DNA of 64,000 bases from Membranipora membranacea (taxonomy: Eukaryota; Bryozoa; Gymnolaemata; Cheilostomatida; Membraniporidae): positions 16,863,387-16,927,386 of the forward strand of contig OU612069.1 of NCBI GenBank assembly GCA_914767715.1, read 5' to 3'. Position numbers and translations under genes: made by a program. Shown here piece after piece: positions 49,297-62,142 of this stretch (the first letter of the stretch is position 1; every line of letters starts with the position of its first letter). The notes beneath the pieces are model-generated. The model was not told the origin of the DNA and searched no databases. It worked only from the letters and a program-made list of their open reading frames with translations.

Positions 49297-49510
49297 GACT
49301 AAGATCAAAGTGTAATGGCCAATGGCCGATTAGTGCCTGTTCCAGTTTCTGGCAGCTTGCTGCAAACTCACGATTAGGAGGTCCACCATGGCCTCACCTC
49401 TAGGATGCATTCTAGTTTACTAGGGTGTATCACACTCTTAGTACGAGGACTACGGGAAACTTGCGTCCCTCGTTAGGGGCAGCCCACCTTCTGTTCTGTC
49501 ATAAACAGGG
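49297..49510. repeat. Dispersed repeat, copy 2
   Basis: Partner of 16291–16500, same orientation. AGCCTGTCTTGACA follows at 49565, as near copy 1. Confidence 0.85.
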
Positions 49511-50025
49511 CATGCAGGCTCTGCACGATATCATACTTGCACAGCTGCTGTGATTGGTGTTGTCTAGCCTGTCTTGACAAGCCACCCTACCCCCCCCCCA
49601 CCCGACTCCGAGGACTTGACATTATGTATTTTAATGAGAAATAACCCATTGTGAAGGGTACACATCTTTTGTGACGGTGACCATCCAATAGTGTGGGCAA
49701 CAGGGGTGTAGGGAAGGCAACTGGAAATTTCACAGACATGAATATAATATATATAGCTGAGGTTCTAGTGTTGATAATTTTGTAGGTTTGTGATGGTAGC
49801 AACTCTCCTCCAGCAGCCGTTTCCTGTGATTGAGATTCAACGGCCAACAATCGATGTACTAGTTTAGATATTACACCTGGATATCTATTTTCCCACCCAG
49901 TATGTATGTATGTATATATTTGTATCAATTCTCATGATAAAATCAATGTTTCTCTTGTGCTCTGTGAATGAAAATAAAGTTTTAAAAATTATAATAAAAC
50001 ATTGACTAGATTTATAATAAATGAA

Positions 50026-52615
50026 TCAAGCTATTCGATTGAGCAGTTTTACACATAATGAGCGAAAACAGTGTTTACGGCAGTTTACACGGTAGGCTGG
50101 CACTCTGTATCTACCAGATGGGAGTTGTTCTAGCGTTATGACAGTGTCTTTGCCCGAAGCGAACATTCTCAGGCATTTAGTTTTGAAGAACTTATCGAAT
50201 ATATCGTCTATGGTTGTAACTTCAAGCCTGCCTTTGCTTAGTCTACGTGCTGTGTTGATGAGGTGATTGTACTGGTTCTTAATATCAGATGAGAGGTGTC
50301 CGTATATAATACATAGGTGATATTGTAGGACGCTTTCGAGAAATGAGGTGTATGCCAGCTTAATGGTAGTTGTCTTGACATTCATAAAGGCTAGCTGCTT
50401 CATGATGAATAGTCGTTTGTTAGCTTTGCTGATGATGTTTTTGGTGTTCGTATTGAAGTTAAGCTTATGATTGAGTGTGATGCCAAGATATTTGTATTCA
50501 TCTACTCGTTCGATGGCGGAGTTGTTGATCATGATGGGTGGAGGGTCAGGATCATCGCGTAGATTACAGAAAACAAGCTCTTTGGTTTTCTTTGTGTTGA
50601 TGAGCAGACTGTTTCTTGTGCACCAGGATTCGATATTATTGATTTCAATTTGCAGTGATGATGGTGATTTTGGCGAGATGAGTTCTAATATCACAGTGTC
50701 ATCGGCGTATTTTATGATGGTGTGATCATCGCTTACTGCCATGTCGTCGTCTACGTAAAGTGAGAAGAGGATGGGACTGAGGACACATCCCTGAGGGCAT
50801 CCAGTTGATGTTATGATGCTGTTAGATAGAGTATTACCTACTTTCACTCGCTGTGTACGTGATGACAGAAAGTTATATGACCAGGATACGATGTTGGGGT
50901 TTACTTTATGAGATGACATCTTTTGGACAAGGGTGTTACTGTTGATTGTATTAAAAGCACTGCTAAAGTCAATGAAAATCGAGCGTACATAATTCTTTGC
51001 AGAGCTATCGAGATGATTAGTGATTTTGTCAAGTAACAACAATAGTGCATCGTCTGTACTGCTGTTACGTTTATAGGCAAACTGGTTACTATCGGCAATG
51101 TGAGCACTGATGTGGGGCGCTACAAGTTTCTCAAGACACTTAGCGAGGATTGGTGTCAGGGCGATGGGCCTAAAGTCTTTAGGTTCTGTTGCGCCTTTCA
51201 GTTTAGGTAAAGGCACTATATTGGCAGCTTTCCAAATATCGGGCACAGTGGCACTTTGTAGCGAGATATTGAACAAAGTACACATAGGAGCAGCTATACA
51301 ATCTGCTAGTGTTCTTATCATCCGTGCCAATAATCCATCAGGGCCACTACTTTTACCAACGTTTACGTTCCTGAACACATTGTACACATCACTGATAGTA
51401 AAAAATTCAACATTAGGATCTACAGAAGGCAGATCAGGTATTATCACAGAATCAGTCTCATATCTAGCAAAAAAAGTATTCAAGGTATTGACGTTCACAG
51501 AGCACTCAGCACGATTATCATTCAATTTAAGCAGAGATTTCAAATTAGCCCAAGCGGTCTTACTATCTGTTTGGAACTTCACGTCTACTTGATTGGCTAA
51601 CGTTCGCTTGGCATACCTAATCTCATGCTGGATGGAAGACTGCAGCTGTTTACGTAGGGGGTCATCATCTGCTTTGAGAGCTGATTGCCGGTCTGCTAGT
51701 AGTTTTTGTATGGTGTTATTCATCCATGGCTTGTCAAGATGTTGCTTTACTGTGATGGTTGGGATGTTAAGTTCCACACAGTATTGGAGGTAGTCAGTGA
51801 TAGATTCAGCTTGTTGGTTCACAGAGGGGTTTTCGAAGAACACTGACCAGTCGGTGTCGTCTAGACAGCTTTGTAGTTGTAAGATGTTCTCTGCATTCCA
51901 TACCTGCTTGTTTATCAGTTTAGGTTTAGTCTTCAAGTCAGTCAGTCGATGATCACTGGGAAGTAGTAGTACAGAGTGGTGATCACTGGAGCCCAACTGT
52001 GACATCTGAAATGCCCTAAAGCTGTAAGACTTAAGTGCATAACATTTGTCCAATGTTCTACTATTTTTGTGGTACATGTGACATTTTGCTTGTACCTTCT
52101 GAGATTCACACTGGCACTGTTGAAGTCTCCCAATATGATGATGGCAGAGTTGGGATTTTGTTGTTCAGCTTCTTCTATAGTTTGATGTATCCTAGAGACC
52201 ACTTCCTTGACCTTAGTACTAGTTGATGGATCAAATACAGGACAGTAGACCAGAATGAGGAGAACACAGGCTATTTCTCTTGGAAGCCAATATGGCCTCA
52301 CTTTAACAACCATAGTCTCTAAGTGTGGGTCGTTGTAGGTCGACACTAGGGTAAATGAATTTGCCCAATTATCGTTTATATAAAGTAATAGTCCGCCTCC
52401 ACACTTTTTATTGGTGTCATTAACGTTCCGATCATGCCTTACTGGAGCGTATCCAGGTAGACTAATGAAATTGTCTGTATAGGAGTCATCAAGCCAAGTT
52501 TCAGTGATGGCTAGACAACAACAGTTTCTCAGTTGTTTGGAGCTTACCAGTGCCTCTAGTTCATCTAGCTTGTTATATATTCTATATAACGCGGTTGAGG
52601 GTGGGATATCTACGC
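50026..52615 (-). mobile_element. Non-LTR retrotransposon (LINE), endonuclease plus RT, one frameshift
   Basis: Minus strand. An apurinic-type endonuclease starts near 52615 (ITETWLDDSY, CGGGLLLYIND, later IIILGDFNSAS). It leaves frame in a short A-run near 52065, and the frame resumes in the 52077–50026 ORF with GSSDHHSVLLLP (endonuclease SDHH end). The RT follows: SSGPDGLLARM, FRPIALTPILAKCLEK, FIDFSSAFN, GCPQGCVLSP and KYADDTVILEL with the catalytic YADD (residues 457–460 of that ORF). The C-terminus ends in the KQL...PSGRYRVPAYR region. The domain style fits the CR1/L2/Jockey group; I cannot separate these by eye. The element copies itself by target-primed reverse transcription. This copy is non-functional because of the frameshift unless that is a sequencing error. 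Confidence 0.9.
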
Positions 52616-52860
52616 ACAGTGTTAGAAGTGGAAAATATGAGGTAGGGGGATAAGGACCAGGCAGAGTCCCAGACGCCAGAGCTCTGTGGTGATTACAATT
52701 GAAAATGTATCAAGTTGAGCCATTTTTTGGAAAACCCATATTGTTACTATCAGCTGGCTGTAACCTGGGTTATGAAATAAAGGGGCATACATCCCCCAAG
52801 ACAAAGTAGGAAGGGGGACGTCATCCTCTTGTATCTCTCTAAATTCTAACACTATCTACG
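52616..52860 (-). other. Possible 5' extension of the LINE
   Basis: GCGTAGATA occurs at both 52860 and 52610 on the minus strand, and the endonuclease frame begins at the second. This stretch may be the element's 5' leader or a duplicated end. There is no clear coding. Confidence 0.3.
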
Positions 52861-53892
52861 CATACAGATGTCAATGAGACCTTCACGCTATCATTCATTA
52901 GATTTCCAGTTTAACAGGTTTAATAGCCTATTTCACTGGTCTAAATATTTACAGAATAAGTCAGAGCGGCTTAAATTCTGCGACCACGAGAACTATCCGA
53001 GCCCTGTGCTTATTATTCAAAAGACGCCACAAAGGAGGAAAACAATTTTTATAATAGGATGGAGGGAGATTGAATGTGATTAGAATACTTTGAAATCAAA
53101 ACAAGAAGCGTTATGACTTGTGCTATTCAGGCCTACCATAAAGAGTGAAATCTTTCTATTTTTTTCCTTCTTGATGATATTCTAAGTTTTCTCAGGGGAG
53201 ATAAAGTTACGGTGTGGTACTCCCATTCGACTCATTCTGATTCCCCTCTTCTGTTCAGACATTAGCCAATGTCATTGAATACATTATATCCACTGATTGC
53301 TAGTTGAGCTACAAAATCTTCTCTGGACATTGTTGTACACGGTTGTCAGAAGCAGTAAGCCCCAACTAATTTATACTGTGTGGAGCAAGCCGATAGAAGT
53401 TGGTTGGATGCATGCCGAAGGGGTTTTTGAAGAAAACAAATTATCTAGTATGTAGGAATATATACAGTATCTATACAGTATATATATTATAATATCAAGT
53501 CTCGAAGGGTGAGGTTTCAAACAGATATTACACAACAGGCGATACTAAGGCAAAACAATTGAATTATTTAACAATAATTGGAGCTATCTCCTCAATATTT
53601 TTTTAATTTTAAAATTTAATCTCTCTTGAACTGACAAACTTAGAGGTGTAGAGCTAAGACATAGTATTGACACAACCTACCTACACATATAAATGCTGCC
53701 AAATTGCTGCCCACTTCCGTTATAATGAACTGAACCATCTGGACTATAACCCTGAATAACTTTCTAACTGGCAGACTCAGAGGTGTCTAAGTCTAAGTCG
53801 TCATTGCGGAGAGGACTACCCCTCTAGAGTACAGGTACAGGGACCTATGGTACTCAAGTCGCAGCCTATACCCTTGCCCGCCGGAATTCCGG
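52861..53892. other. No gene recognised
   Basis: AT-rich, with a short TATACAGTA repeat near 53461–53485. No domains in its frames. Confidence 0.4.
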
Positions 53893-54114
53893 CTACATTT
53901 TTTATCGAAGAGGCAGAGGGGGATCTTTTAACTGCATGTGGGGTGTGCAAACACACAGGGGACCGCCAGTATTTTTAGTCCTGTTCCGCAAGGACCTGGC
54001 TAGGATAAATGGCGCGCCAGTACCAAATCAGAAATGAATGCCGGCTCCGGGAATTGAACCTGGACATCACAGATCATAAGTCCTCACCCTTAACCATCAG
54101 ACCACTCCTGACTC
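53893..54114 (-). repeat. tRNA-derived SINE with A and B boxes
   Basis: On the minus strand the head GAGTCAGGAGTGGTCTGATGG contains an A-box-like TGGTCTGATGG (54104–54094). About 35 nt on lies GGTTCAATTCC (54060–54050), a good B box. These form an RNA polymerase III internal promoter. The tRNA-unrelated body continues to about 53893. A degenerate relative lies at 21622–21836. Confidence 0.85.
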
Positions 54115-55954
54115 AGATATGTAGAAACCAGATATTTGAAATCAGCATAAAATTCTGATCTAGAAAAATTTAATTCTATGTTGCCCCAATTCCGTTAAAA
54201 TAAAAACACATTTTTTTGAGCACTTATAGCTAGGTGTCTTCTGGACTAATGTTTTGTTTTTAATGAAGATATGAGACGGATTAAAGTCTCCTCTAGCCTT
54301 GTTTTGCCATCAGGGCGTGAAAACCTTAGCAAAATGAATGTTCAAAAGCCTGCTACAAACAGTCCACTATACGCGGATCTCATCAGTTTTACACTCAAAT
54401 TTCAGACTCAACGTTTTGCATATTGAAGGACAGATTCATGTTGTATCTAAGTTGTTCTAACCAAATCTTTGAGATATAGGGTGGACGGGGAGTCGAAACA
54501 AAATGTTGCGCTTTCTGCCAACATAATTATAGAAAAAAATGCAGCAATAGCAAAACCGTCATGAATTGGGTAGAGGGCAATGATCAAGGAAAATGTAATC
54601 ACTTAATAAATTCAGCTGGATTAGTGGGTTAATACGCAGCATGGATGTTTTTGGGGATATATAATCAGAATACAAACTTGTCTTTGTCTACAGTTGTGTC
54701 AGTAATTTGATCTATCTATAATTCTGCTCTGACTGACGTCCCAGTAACAACCTTAAAAAACTCAGGCAAGCTATTTGTCAATTGTTTACAAGTGGTTGGC
54801 TGTAGCATTACTGAACTTTTGGACAAATTGAATATGAGAAATTGTTTCCAGCAATCATACATAAATTCCCGTAAGCTTTTTCGGGGCCTGATATGTTCCC
54901 TTAATCCATGAATATATATCAGTGCATTTAGCTGTAGTTGTTGCCTGCTCTCATCTGGTAGAAGGTTAATGTGTTGGTACGATCACATTTTATTCATTTG
55001 TCAATCTAGAAGCTTCCTCGTTGTGCAATATTTTCAGATATTTATTAGGACCCTTTTTGCGTACAGGTCATGCTTTACATTGCGCTCACCATAAGCTGTT
55101 ATTCGATGCTATGAATGCAAAACATCTGCGGTGTTGGAGCATGCTAGGTTTGCTTGTTATGCCGGTATGAGGACGTTAATTCTTAGTCAGTAGGTACATA
55201 TTGAAGACAGTTTCATTTTAGTTTAGCATACACATTATTTACTGCTCCATCGAAACAATATTTACTCATGTTGCTTGATTTGGATAATAAATAGGTCACA
55301 GCTGTCAAATGAATGAAATAAAATTAGAATGATGAAGGATGAAAAGCAACTGTGGTAACAACATTTCCTGGCTTATAGTTATCTGTTGGTTGTTAATGTA
55401 CCTTTAATGTTAGAGAGGTTGGAAATAATACGGCCTTGAATGTGAAATATGACAACTTCTGGGTGTCGGGAAAACATCACATTTCACTTGCAACTTGGTA
55501 TGACAATGGTACATTATAACTCATTGTAAAAGATTGTCTTTGCTATTGTCTTGAGCTCGTAATTCTGAATCGCGATAGTGTGAAAAGTGACCACAGAGGT
55601 GAATTGTAAGCAAACAAAAAATTCCACCTAGCCTGGGACGGCGGTTAAAATATACCCATCCTATCTTATATCTTTTATCTATATCATGCTGTGTTGTAAC
55701 AATATTAATAATTAGTGGAAGAGTGCTTGTGACTTGAATCGTTTGGTTACGAATGAGGAGACAAGCTCATCAAGCTTGTCCAGACAGGCTAAGCTGAAAT
55801 GTGAGTGTGGCTGTATTCATAAATCAAGAAAATCAATTCATTCATATGACAAAGCTATGCCTCGCACGACCTGTTTTCTTACCTGCATAAATGCTATGCA
55901 CAAATGATGCACTGCAGGCTAAACTAACTATTGCAGTTTTTCTATCAATTGTCT
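54115..55954. other. No gene recognised
   Basis: AT-rich with only short frames. A small hairpin (AAGCTCATCAAGCTT) lies near 55763. Confidence 0.4.
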
Positions 55955-57161
55955 TGTTACCAATCAGTCACATCACATACCGATACCTACAGCGTTGCTT
56001 TTTTTGCCATACACTTCTTAATTGGTTGTGCCAACAATCACAGATAAAAGGAAAGACCATAGAACGCCTACAACTAGTAAATTCTACCTATCTTTGGAGA
56101 CATTTGATTCAAATTTTCATTTCACTTACCTTGCATTTGATACAACCTTGGCAGGATTGTCCTCTTGATACTTTGGTACAGCGATTTGATTGTGTTCTAT
56201 ATAAGAAAGTCCATGCCAAATATGAGTCCTGCTCTGTAAGCCGTCTAGCAAATGGATAGTCTTTGGCTTCTAGTTTGACTATTACTGTTAGAAGTTACTG
56301 GCACCTCTATGTATTCAGCAAAGTGACTGTAACAGGGAATTGTATTTATTCCCTAACTTAACTTGTTAGCTTCCCTGACTGTGATCCCCTATCAATTTTA
56401 TATCGTAGGTAGTACAATTATTTGCCGCACTCTACTGATGCAACCAGCATCAATGTTTGTTTAATGAACCGTTACAATAACACAGCGCTACAGTAGTTAT
56501 AGTGACTGGCTAGCAGTGTATACAGTAGGCATAACCATGATTAAAACCAGTTATTGCCTATCGATGGTCTCAACATCAATTATAAACATCAATAAAATTT
56601 GACAGGTTGTACATATTTCATCAGCCGATGAAGCAAGCCGAATAGCAGGAATATACTTTGTCTACAGACTGGGAAAAGTCGCGGATGAAGGTTAAGTTTA
56701 TAACATTCCATTGCAACAAGCCAGTGAGTTGGCCACCATGAACAAGATAGGAACAGCAGTGTGCAATATACTACGGCCTAAATAAATACACGTATGCCAC
56801 TGTACGACATGTCAATAGTGTCAAAATACCAACAGATAGCCCAGTTTGAGTTAGGGTTGGCTCAGTTGGTAATAGCCAACTAACTTAGCAAGAATGCGTT
56901 CGCCCTTGGTACAAATATACTGCAGTTCAATGACACATTAAGCTTGGTCGGATATATTCTCCAACCTACCTACCTACTCAGCGCCGTAGATTAGAAAAAA
57001 TTGTAGGGAATGCAAAAGTCCGAGGCGAGAACAAAACATCACAAGGAGGGGTGCTGTTAACTTCTCCCCAGAAAATTAGTAAATCGAAATCCCAGAGGAG
57101 CCGATTCTGACATTGATTATTCAATTATAGTGGTTTTAGGCCACTGTATTTAGCTTGCTAG
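55955..57161. repeat. ~1.2-kb tandem unit A
   Basis: Homologous to 62191–63372 and to the partial unit from 63373. Contains no recognised protein. A tRNA-like segment lies at about 56855–56910. Ends at GCTAG, the insertion site of the gypsy element. Confidence 0.92.
56855..56910 (+). other. tRNA-like promoter segment in the tandem unit
   Basis: TGGCTCAGTTGG (56858–56869) is a good A box, and GCGTTCGCCC (about 56897) is a weaker B box. The fold between them is not a normal cloverleaf by eye. The segment recurs in unit B at 63074–63121. Confidence 0.5.
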
Positions 57162-57437
57162 TGAGCTGTACATGGATTGGACATCTATTTGGTTGTGCTA
57201 GCTTTAAAACCCTAAGCTAACAAGTTTATATATTATTAACTTATTAAACAAAGCATCTTCTTTGTTTAACATCTAATATACAACTAACAAAAAGGATGCA
57301 GACGAATGATTAAAATAGGCCAATAAAAAGAGCCTTTACAATAATGAAATACCAATCAAGTAATAGATAACATAAAGGACTTTCACTTTACAAAGTGAAA
57401 CTACTAAAGGATAATAACAAAACTGTAATACATAACA
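57162..57437 (-). repeat. Gypsy 3' LTR
   Basis: 276 bp, starting TGTTATGTATTACAG on the minus strand. Preceded by the polypurine tract at about 57438–57444. Confidence 0.97.
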
Positions 57438-57474
57438 TTCTCCCACGCTATATAAAATTACATCAACAATGATT

Positions 57475-60400
57475 CTAAACAGTCATATCGTAGTCTTTAA
57501 GGAAAGTCGGGGGGCGGCGTTGTCTGCGTGGTCTTATCTGTTGAGCTGGTGTGGCCGCTGGCACCTCAGTAGATTCCTGACCCTCCACCGCAGTACTGGC
57601 AGCGGCACCGGTGACTGCCGAACCTAGTGGGGGAGTTTCTTCTGATTCAGGTCTCTCGTTAAATGTAGTCTCTGCTGGAATTTGGCCAACCTCCCTATCT
57701 ACAACAGAAGAAGATGACATGTTATTTCTAAACAGAGATTTGCTTCTATCATTGACTTCAAACTCCTTTCCCTCCTCAAAATTATCTAATTCACAGGCCT
57801 TAAGCTGGTCTACATGCCTTTTCCAAATTACCAACTCGCCCCTCAGTTCGACAGGTGACATTTTGGCAACTACTACGCCTGATAACCACCCAGGTTTCCT
57901 AATGTTTCGATAGTCTCGAGCTCTTACTGGATCTCAAATAACAAACGCACGGGGATGCTGCACCCCTCCTGATTCTTGAGTGATACGAGCCCTCATATCC
58001 GGTCTCACCAAATCAAGCCTAGTGCGAATTCTACGGCCCATGAGCATTTCTGAGGGTGTTTGACCAGTCAAAGAATGAGGTGTTGAGCGGTACACTAATA
58101 AAAACTCATGCAATCGATGTAGTTTAGAGAACTTACCGTTGCTCTTCTTTAACCCTCGTTTCAATGTTTTTACAAACCTTTCTGCGGCTCCGTTTGATGA
58201 TGGATGAAATGGTGCTGAGAATATGCTCTTAACTCCATTTTTCTGGAGAAACTTCTGTAATTCCAGGCTAGGAAAAGGTGGTCCGTTGTCTGCAACGATC
58301 TCCTCACATAGCCCTTGTCTTGAGAAGACACTTCTCAGAGCTTCGATGGTGCGCTCCGCATTGGTACCTCTTGACATCAGGATAACCTCTGTCCACTTTG
58401 AGAATGCGTCTACCATGACAAAGTAGTAATCTCCTTCAAACTGTGCGAAGTCTATATGTACCCTTCTCCATGGTCGATCCGGCCAAGCCCATGAGTTGTG
58501 GGACAGTTGAGGTGGGCTTTCAGCATTCTGCTGACATGGTGAGCATTTCCTTACTTCTGCCTCAATCTCTTTATCAATTTTAGGCCACCAGAAATGAATT
58601 CTTGCCAGTGCCTTCATCTTCACAATGCCTTGGTGACCCTGGTGAAGCTCCTCCAGAAGTTTAAATCTCAGTTTGTTGGGTATAATAACGCGATTTCCCC
58701 ACAGAAGGCAGCCATCTTCTATCGTTATTTCATTCCTTTTATGATGATAAACTTCCAGTGTTGCTTCAGACACTGCTGGCCAGCCAGTCTTCACACAGTG
58801 CATTACTTTGGAAAGTATGGGATCTGTACGAGTTTGATGTACAATCTGTCTAGCTGTTACTGGGAGTGAAGCGAGAACTTCAGTATTACACTCTCTAGCT
58901 TCCTGTGTCCATTTGATGATCTCGGGATTCGACTCCGTTTTCTTTAGTGGCAAACGTGACAGTGCATCAGCACAACCATTCTTGCTACCTGGTCTGTGTT
59001 GCACCTGGAATGTATATCCCGCTATTCCAATAGCCCATCTGAGAATCCTTGCAGCTGCAAGGCTGGGGAGCCCCTTTTGAGATCCTAGTGGTTGATTGTC
59101 CGAGTATAATACAAATTTTCTACCACATAGATAGTAATGAAACTTCTTGATACCATATATTATGGCTAGAGCTTCTCTGTCAATCTGAGAATAGTTCTTT
59201 TCAGCATCAGTCAGAGTACGTGAGGCAAATGCTATTGGCCTCTCATGTTTGCCTCGTCCATGACTTATTACTGCTCCTAATCCTACTGGAGAAGCATCCA
59301 CAGCTAGATAAATCTCCTCCTTAGGGTCATAGTGAGCTAGTACTGTGTCCTCTGTAATTTTTCTCTTGATCCTGTCAAATGAGTGTTGTCTCTCAGCTGT
59401 CCACTTCCATCTCTGCTTGTGCTGAAGTAACTCATTTAGTGGTGCTGCTAAGGTAGACATGTTATCCACAAACTTTCTATACTGGTTTGCCAGGCCTAAA
59501 GATGACCTCATTTCTCCCGAGTTCTTTGGTGCTGGCGCTTCTCTTATTGCCTCTGTTGCGCAAGGATCTTTCCTGATGCCATTCTTATCTACCACATTTC
59601 CTAGGTACTGTATTGAAGGCATCATGTATTCACATTTGGAGCGTTGCAGCTTGAAACCATACTTGCTAAGACGGCTCAGAACTTCCTCCAGATTGTGTAA
59701 ATGTTCCTGATCATTCTTTCCAGTGACAATGATGTCATCAAGATAGCATCCACAATCCAAACCCTGGAGCACTCTGTCCATCACACTTTGAAACAATGAT
59801 GGTGCTGCTGATATGCCGTAAGGGACTCTGGTTGGTGCAAACAACCCACAGTGAGTGTTGATAGCCACATAAGCCTGAGAGTCCTCGTCAAGCTCAATCT
59901 GCTGGTATGCTTGAGAGAGATCTAGCTTAGTAAACTTTTCCCCTCCGTTTAGCTTTGTCAGTAATTCTTCAATGTTTGGCATCGGGTGTTCTGGCACCTT
60001 CAGATGCGGATTGATGGTCACAGAGTAGTCTCCACATATTCTGTACTTTCCTGATGGCTTCTTCACCGGTACTATTGGAGCTCCCCACTCACTGTAATCG
60101 ATCCTTGAAAGAATACCTTTTGACACAAGTCTGTCCAGCTCTTCTTTGATGGGTTCTCTCACTGCATACGGTACTGATCTTGGTTTGAAAAATCGAGGTG
60201 TAGCCCCTCCTTTCAGCTCTAGCTTGACCTTAATATCTTTCACCTTGCCAAGTTGACCATCAAACAAAGTGCTGTACTTGTGTACCAAACGACTAGTTGG
60301 GTTATTTTCCTTCAGTGACTTGATGAACTTCCAGTCTACCTGTATCTTTGCAAGCCAATCACGTCCAAGTAGAGCAGGACCCTTTGACTCTGCAACAATC

Positions 60401-61500
60401 AAAGGCATATCAGTATAAACAGCGTCATGATACTTAACATTTACTTTACATTCCCCAAGAACTTTGATTGGTTGCCCTGTTATCGTTGTAAGGCCTACAT
60501 CACTTGGTTCCAACTTTTCAACACCAAGGGTTTTGAGCTGCTTTAGTGATATAACTGACACTGCAGCACCTGTGTCTAGTTCCAAATCTAAAGGTACATC
60601 ATTTACCCTCATCTGTATCATAAATGGGGGTAGGCCTACCCTTTTAGATTCACCAACTTTGCTCACCCTAACTGCATGTAAATGATCATCGTATTCAGAT
60701 TCTGAGTCTGAACTAGCAACTGATTGCGTTTGATCCACTTTGTAAACCTTTTGTTTCCTATATTTGTGTTTACTAGTCTTAGGTGTGCCTGTGAAACTTT
60801 TCCTATCTGGACAGTCAGCTTTGAAATGCCCTTCTTTACCGCAATGGAAACAAGCACGAGAGCTTTTAGTACTCTCTTTATTTCTAAAATCTTTAGATTT
60901 CTTACCTGAGAATTGCAGTTTGTGAATTTCTCCTGTCATGTTGTCCACATGCTTTCTAGCACGCTCGTGTCCTTGAGCTGTATTGAAAGCACCCACTAAG
61001 GTGAGGTTTTGTTCACCTAAAAGTTTTTTCTGGGTATCCCGGTCACGTAGACCAATCACAAACATATCTCTCAGTGCTTCCTCCCTAAATGCTTCAAAAC
61101 TACATGTCTCTGCTAGTTTGCTCAAGGCATTTAAAAACTCTGACACGGACTCATCCGCTGTTTGTCTTCTATTATAAAAAACATATCTCTCTGCTATGAC
61201 TACAGGAGCTGGAGACAGGTGGCCTTTGACTAACTTTTGTAAATCATCTAATGATTTGGTGTCTGGTTTGTCTGGGTGACACAGTGTTCTTATCAACGAA
61301 TAGCACTTTCTGCCTACTCTTGACAGAAATATAGCCTTACACTTTGGAACATCAGTTTCTTTGGTTTTGTCAACACCATTTGCAATAAAATATTGATCTA
61401 GTCTTTCACACCACTCTTCCCACAATGTTTTAGCCTGCTCATCATCAAGATCAAACTGATCTATATCACAATACACAGCAGTAGCCATTTTGATTGACAC
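57475..61500 (-). pseudogene. Gypsy gag-pol polyprotein with in-frame TGA near the C-terminus
   Basis: A 1,188-codon frame from 61500 to a TGA at 57934–57936. Domains in order: gag (about 1–210), one CCHC zinc knuckle CFHCGKEGHFKADC (217–230), protease DTG (309–311), reverse transcriptase with YLDD (586–589), RNase H (D735, E776, D801), integrase zinc-binding HQGH...CSPC (953–989) and the integrase DDE core (D1017, D1071, E1107). After the TGA the same frame continues to 57475 with WKRHVDQLK, typical of the integrase C-terminal (GPY/F-like) module, so the stop truncates that module and an acidic, basic-ended tail. There is no chromodomain and no envelope ORF. The protein would assemble particles, reverse-transcribe the RNA and insert the cDNA. 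Gag and pol share one frame here. Confidence 0.93.
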
Positions 61501-61866
61501 TCACTATCTTACACTAAAGATAAGCCTACACAGACTGTATTTTGACTCTAACTAATAGCACTCACCAACAAGTTCCTAGCTCCAAGGAAATGTTGCACCC
61601 TGAGTATGCCTGCTAAAAGCTCTGAGTACACCTTAGTCTATGTTCAAACTGCCCTAGTTGTGCCTAGTGTTTGAATCCTTGACCTACTGAGCTTACTTCA
61701 ACCAAGTAAGCACCTGTGCTGTTGCAACAAGAGCACAAAACATACAATTTAATCTAAAGAATGAAAAAGAATATCCTAGAACAATACTTCCTTCTGGTCT
61801 GCAGTTGAAGTCTGAGTCTGTTTCTTCTTAAGCAGTGGGCTTCAAATCACTATATCTCGTCGCCAT
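61501..61866 (-). other. Gypsy 5' leader with primer-binding site
   Basis: Untranslated region between the 5' LTR and the gag start. The primer site is at its LTR-proximal end (about 61849–61866). Confidence 0.7.
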
Positions 61867-62142
61867 TGAGCTGTACATGGATTGGACATCTATTTGGTTG
61901 TGCTAGCTTTAAAACCCTAAGCTAACAAGTTTATTTATTATTAACTTATTAAACAAAGCATCTTCTTTGTTTAACATCTAATATACAACTAACAAAAAGG
62001 ATGCAGACGAATGATTAAAATAGGCCAATAAAAAGAGCCTTTACAATAATGAAATACCAATCAAGTAATAGATAACATAAAGGACTTTCACTTTACAAAG
62101 TGAAACTACTAAAGGATAATAACAAAACTGTAATACATAACA
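61867..62142 (-). repeat. Gypsy 5' LTR
   Basis: 276 bp, nearly identical to the 3' LTR. Should contain the element promoter; I did not see an unambiguous TATA box. Confidence 0.97.

Larger units (their letters stand above)
57162..62142 (-). mobile_element. Ty3/gypsy LTR retrotransposon, 4,981 bp, very young
   Basis: LTRs at 57162–57437 and 61867–62142, both 276 bp, TG...CA bounded, with one mismatch seen (TTTATATATTA against TTTATTTATTA). Target duplication GCTAG on both sides. In element orientation (minus), the 5' LTR is the right one. It is followed at once by ATGGCGACGAGATATAG, a primer-binding-like site whose TGGCGACGAG matches the 3' end expected of a tRNA-Ser(GCU). A purine tract (GGGAGAA) precedes the 3' LTR. 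One gag-pol frame with an internal stop near its end lies between. Confidence 0.97.

Noticed and set aside
51110-51592. Plus-strand 160-codon frame
   Set aside because: Antisense to the LINE reverse transcriptase.
54050-54104. Functional tRNA gene
   Set aside because: A and B boxes are present, but the sequence does not fold into a cloverleaf and continues into a SINE body shared with 21.6 kb.
55891-56259. Plus-strand 122-codon frame in tandem unit A
   Set aside because: Not preserved in units B and C despite DNA homology, so not a conserved gene.
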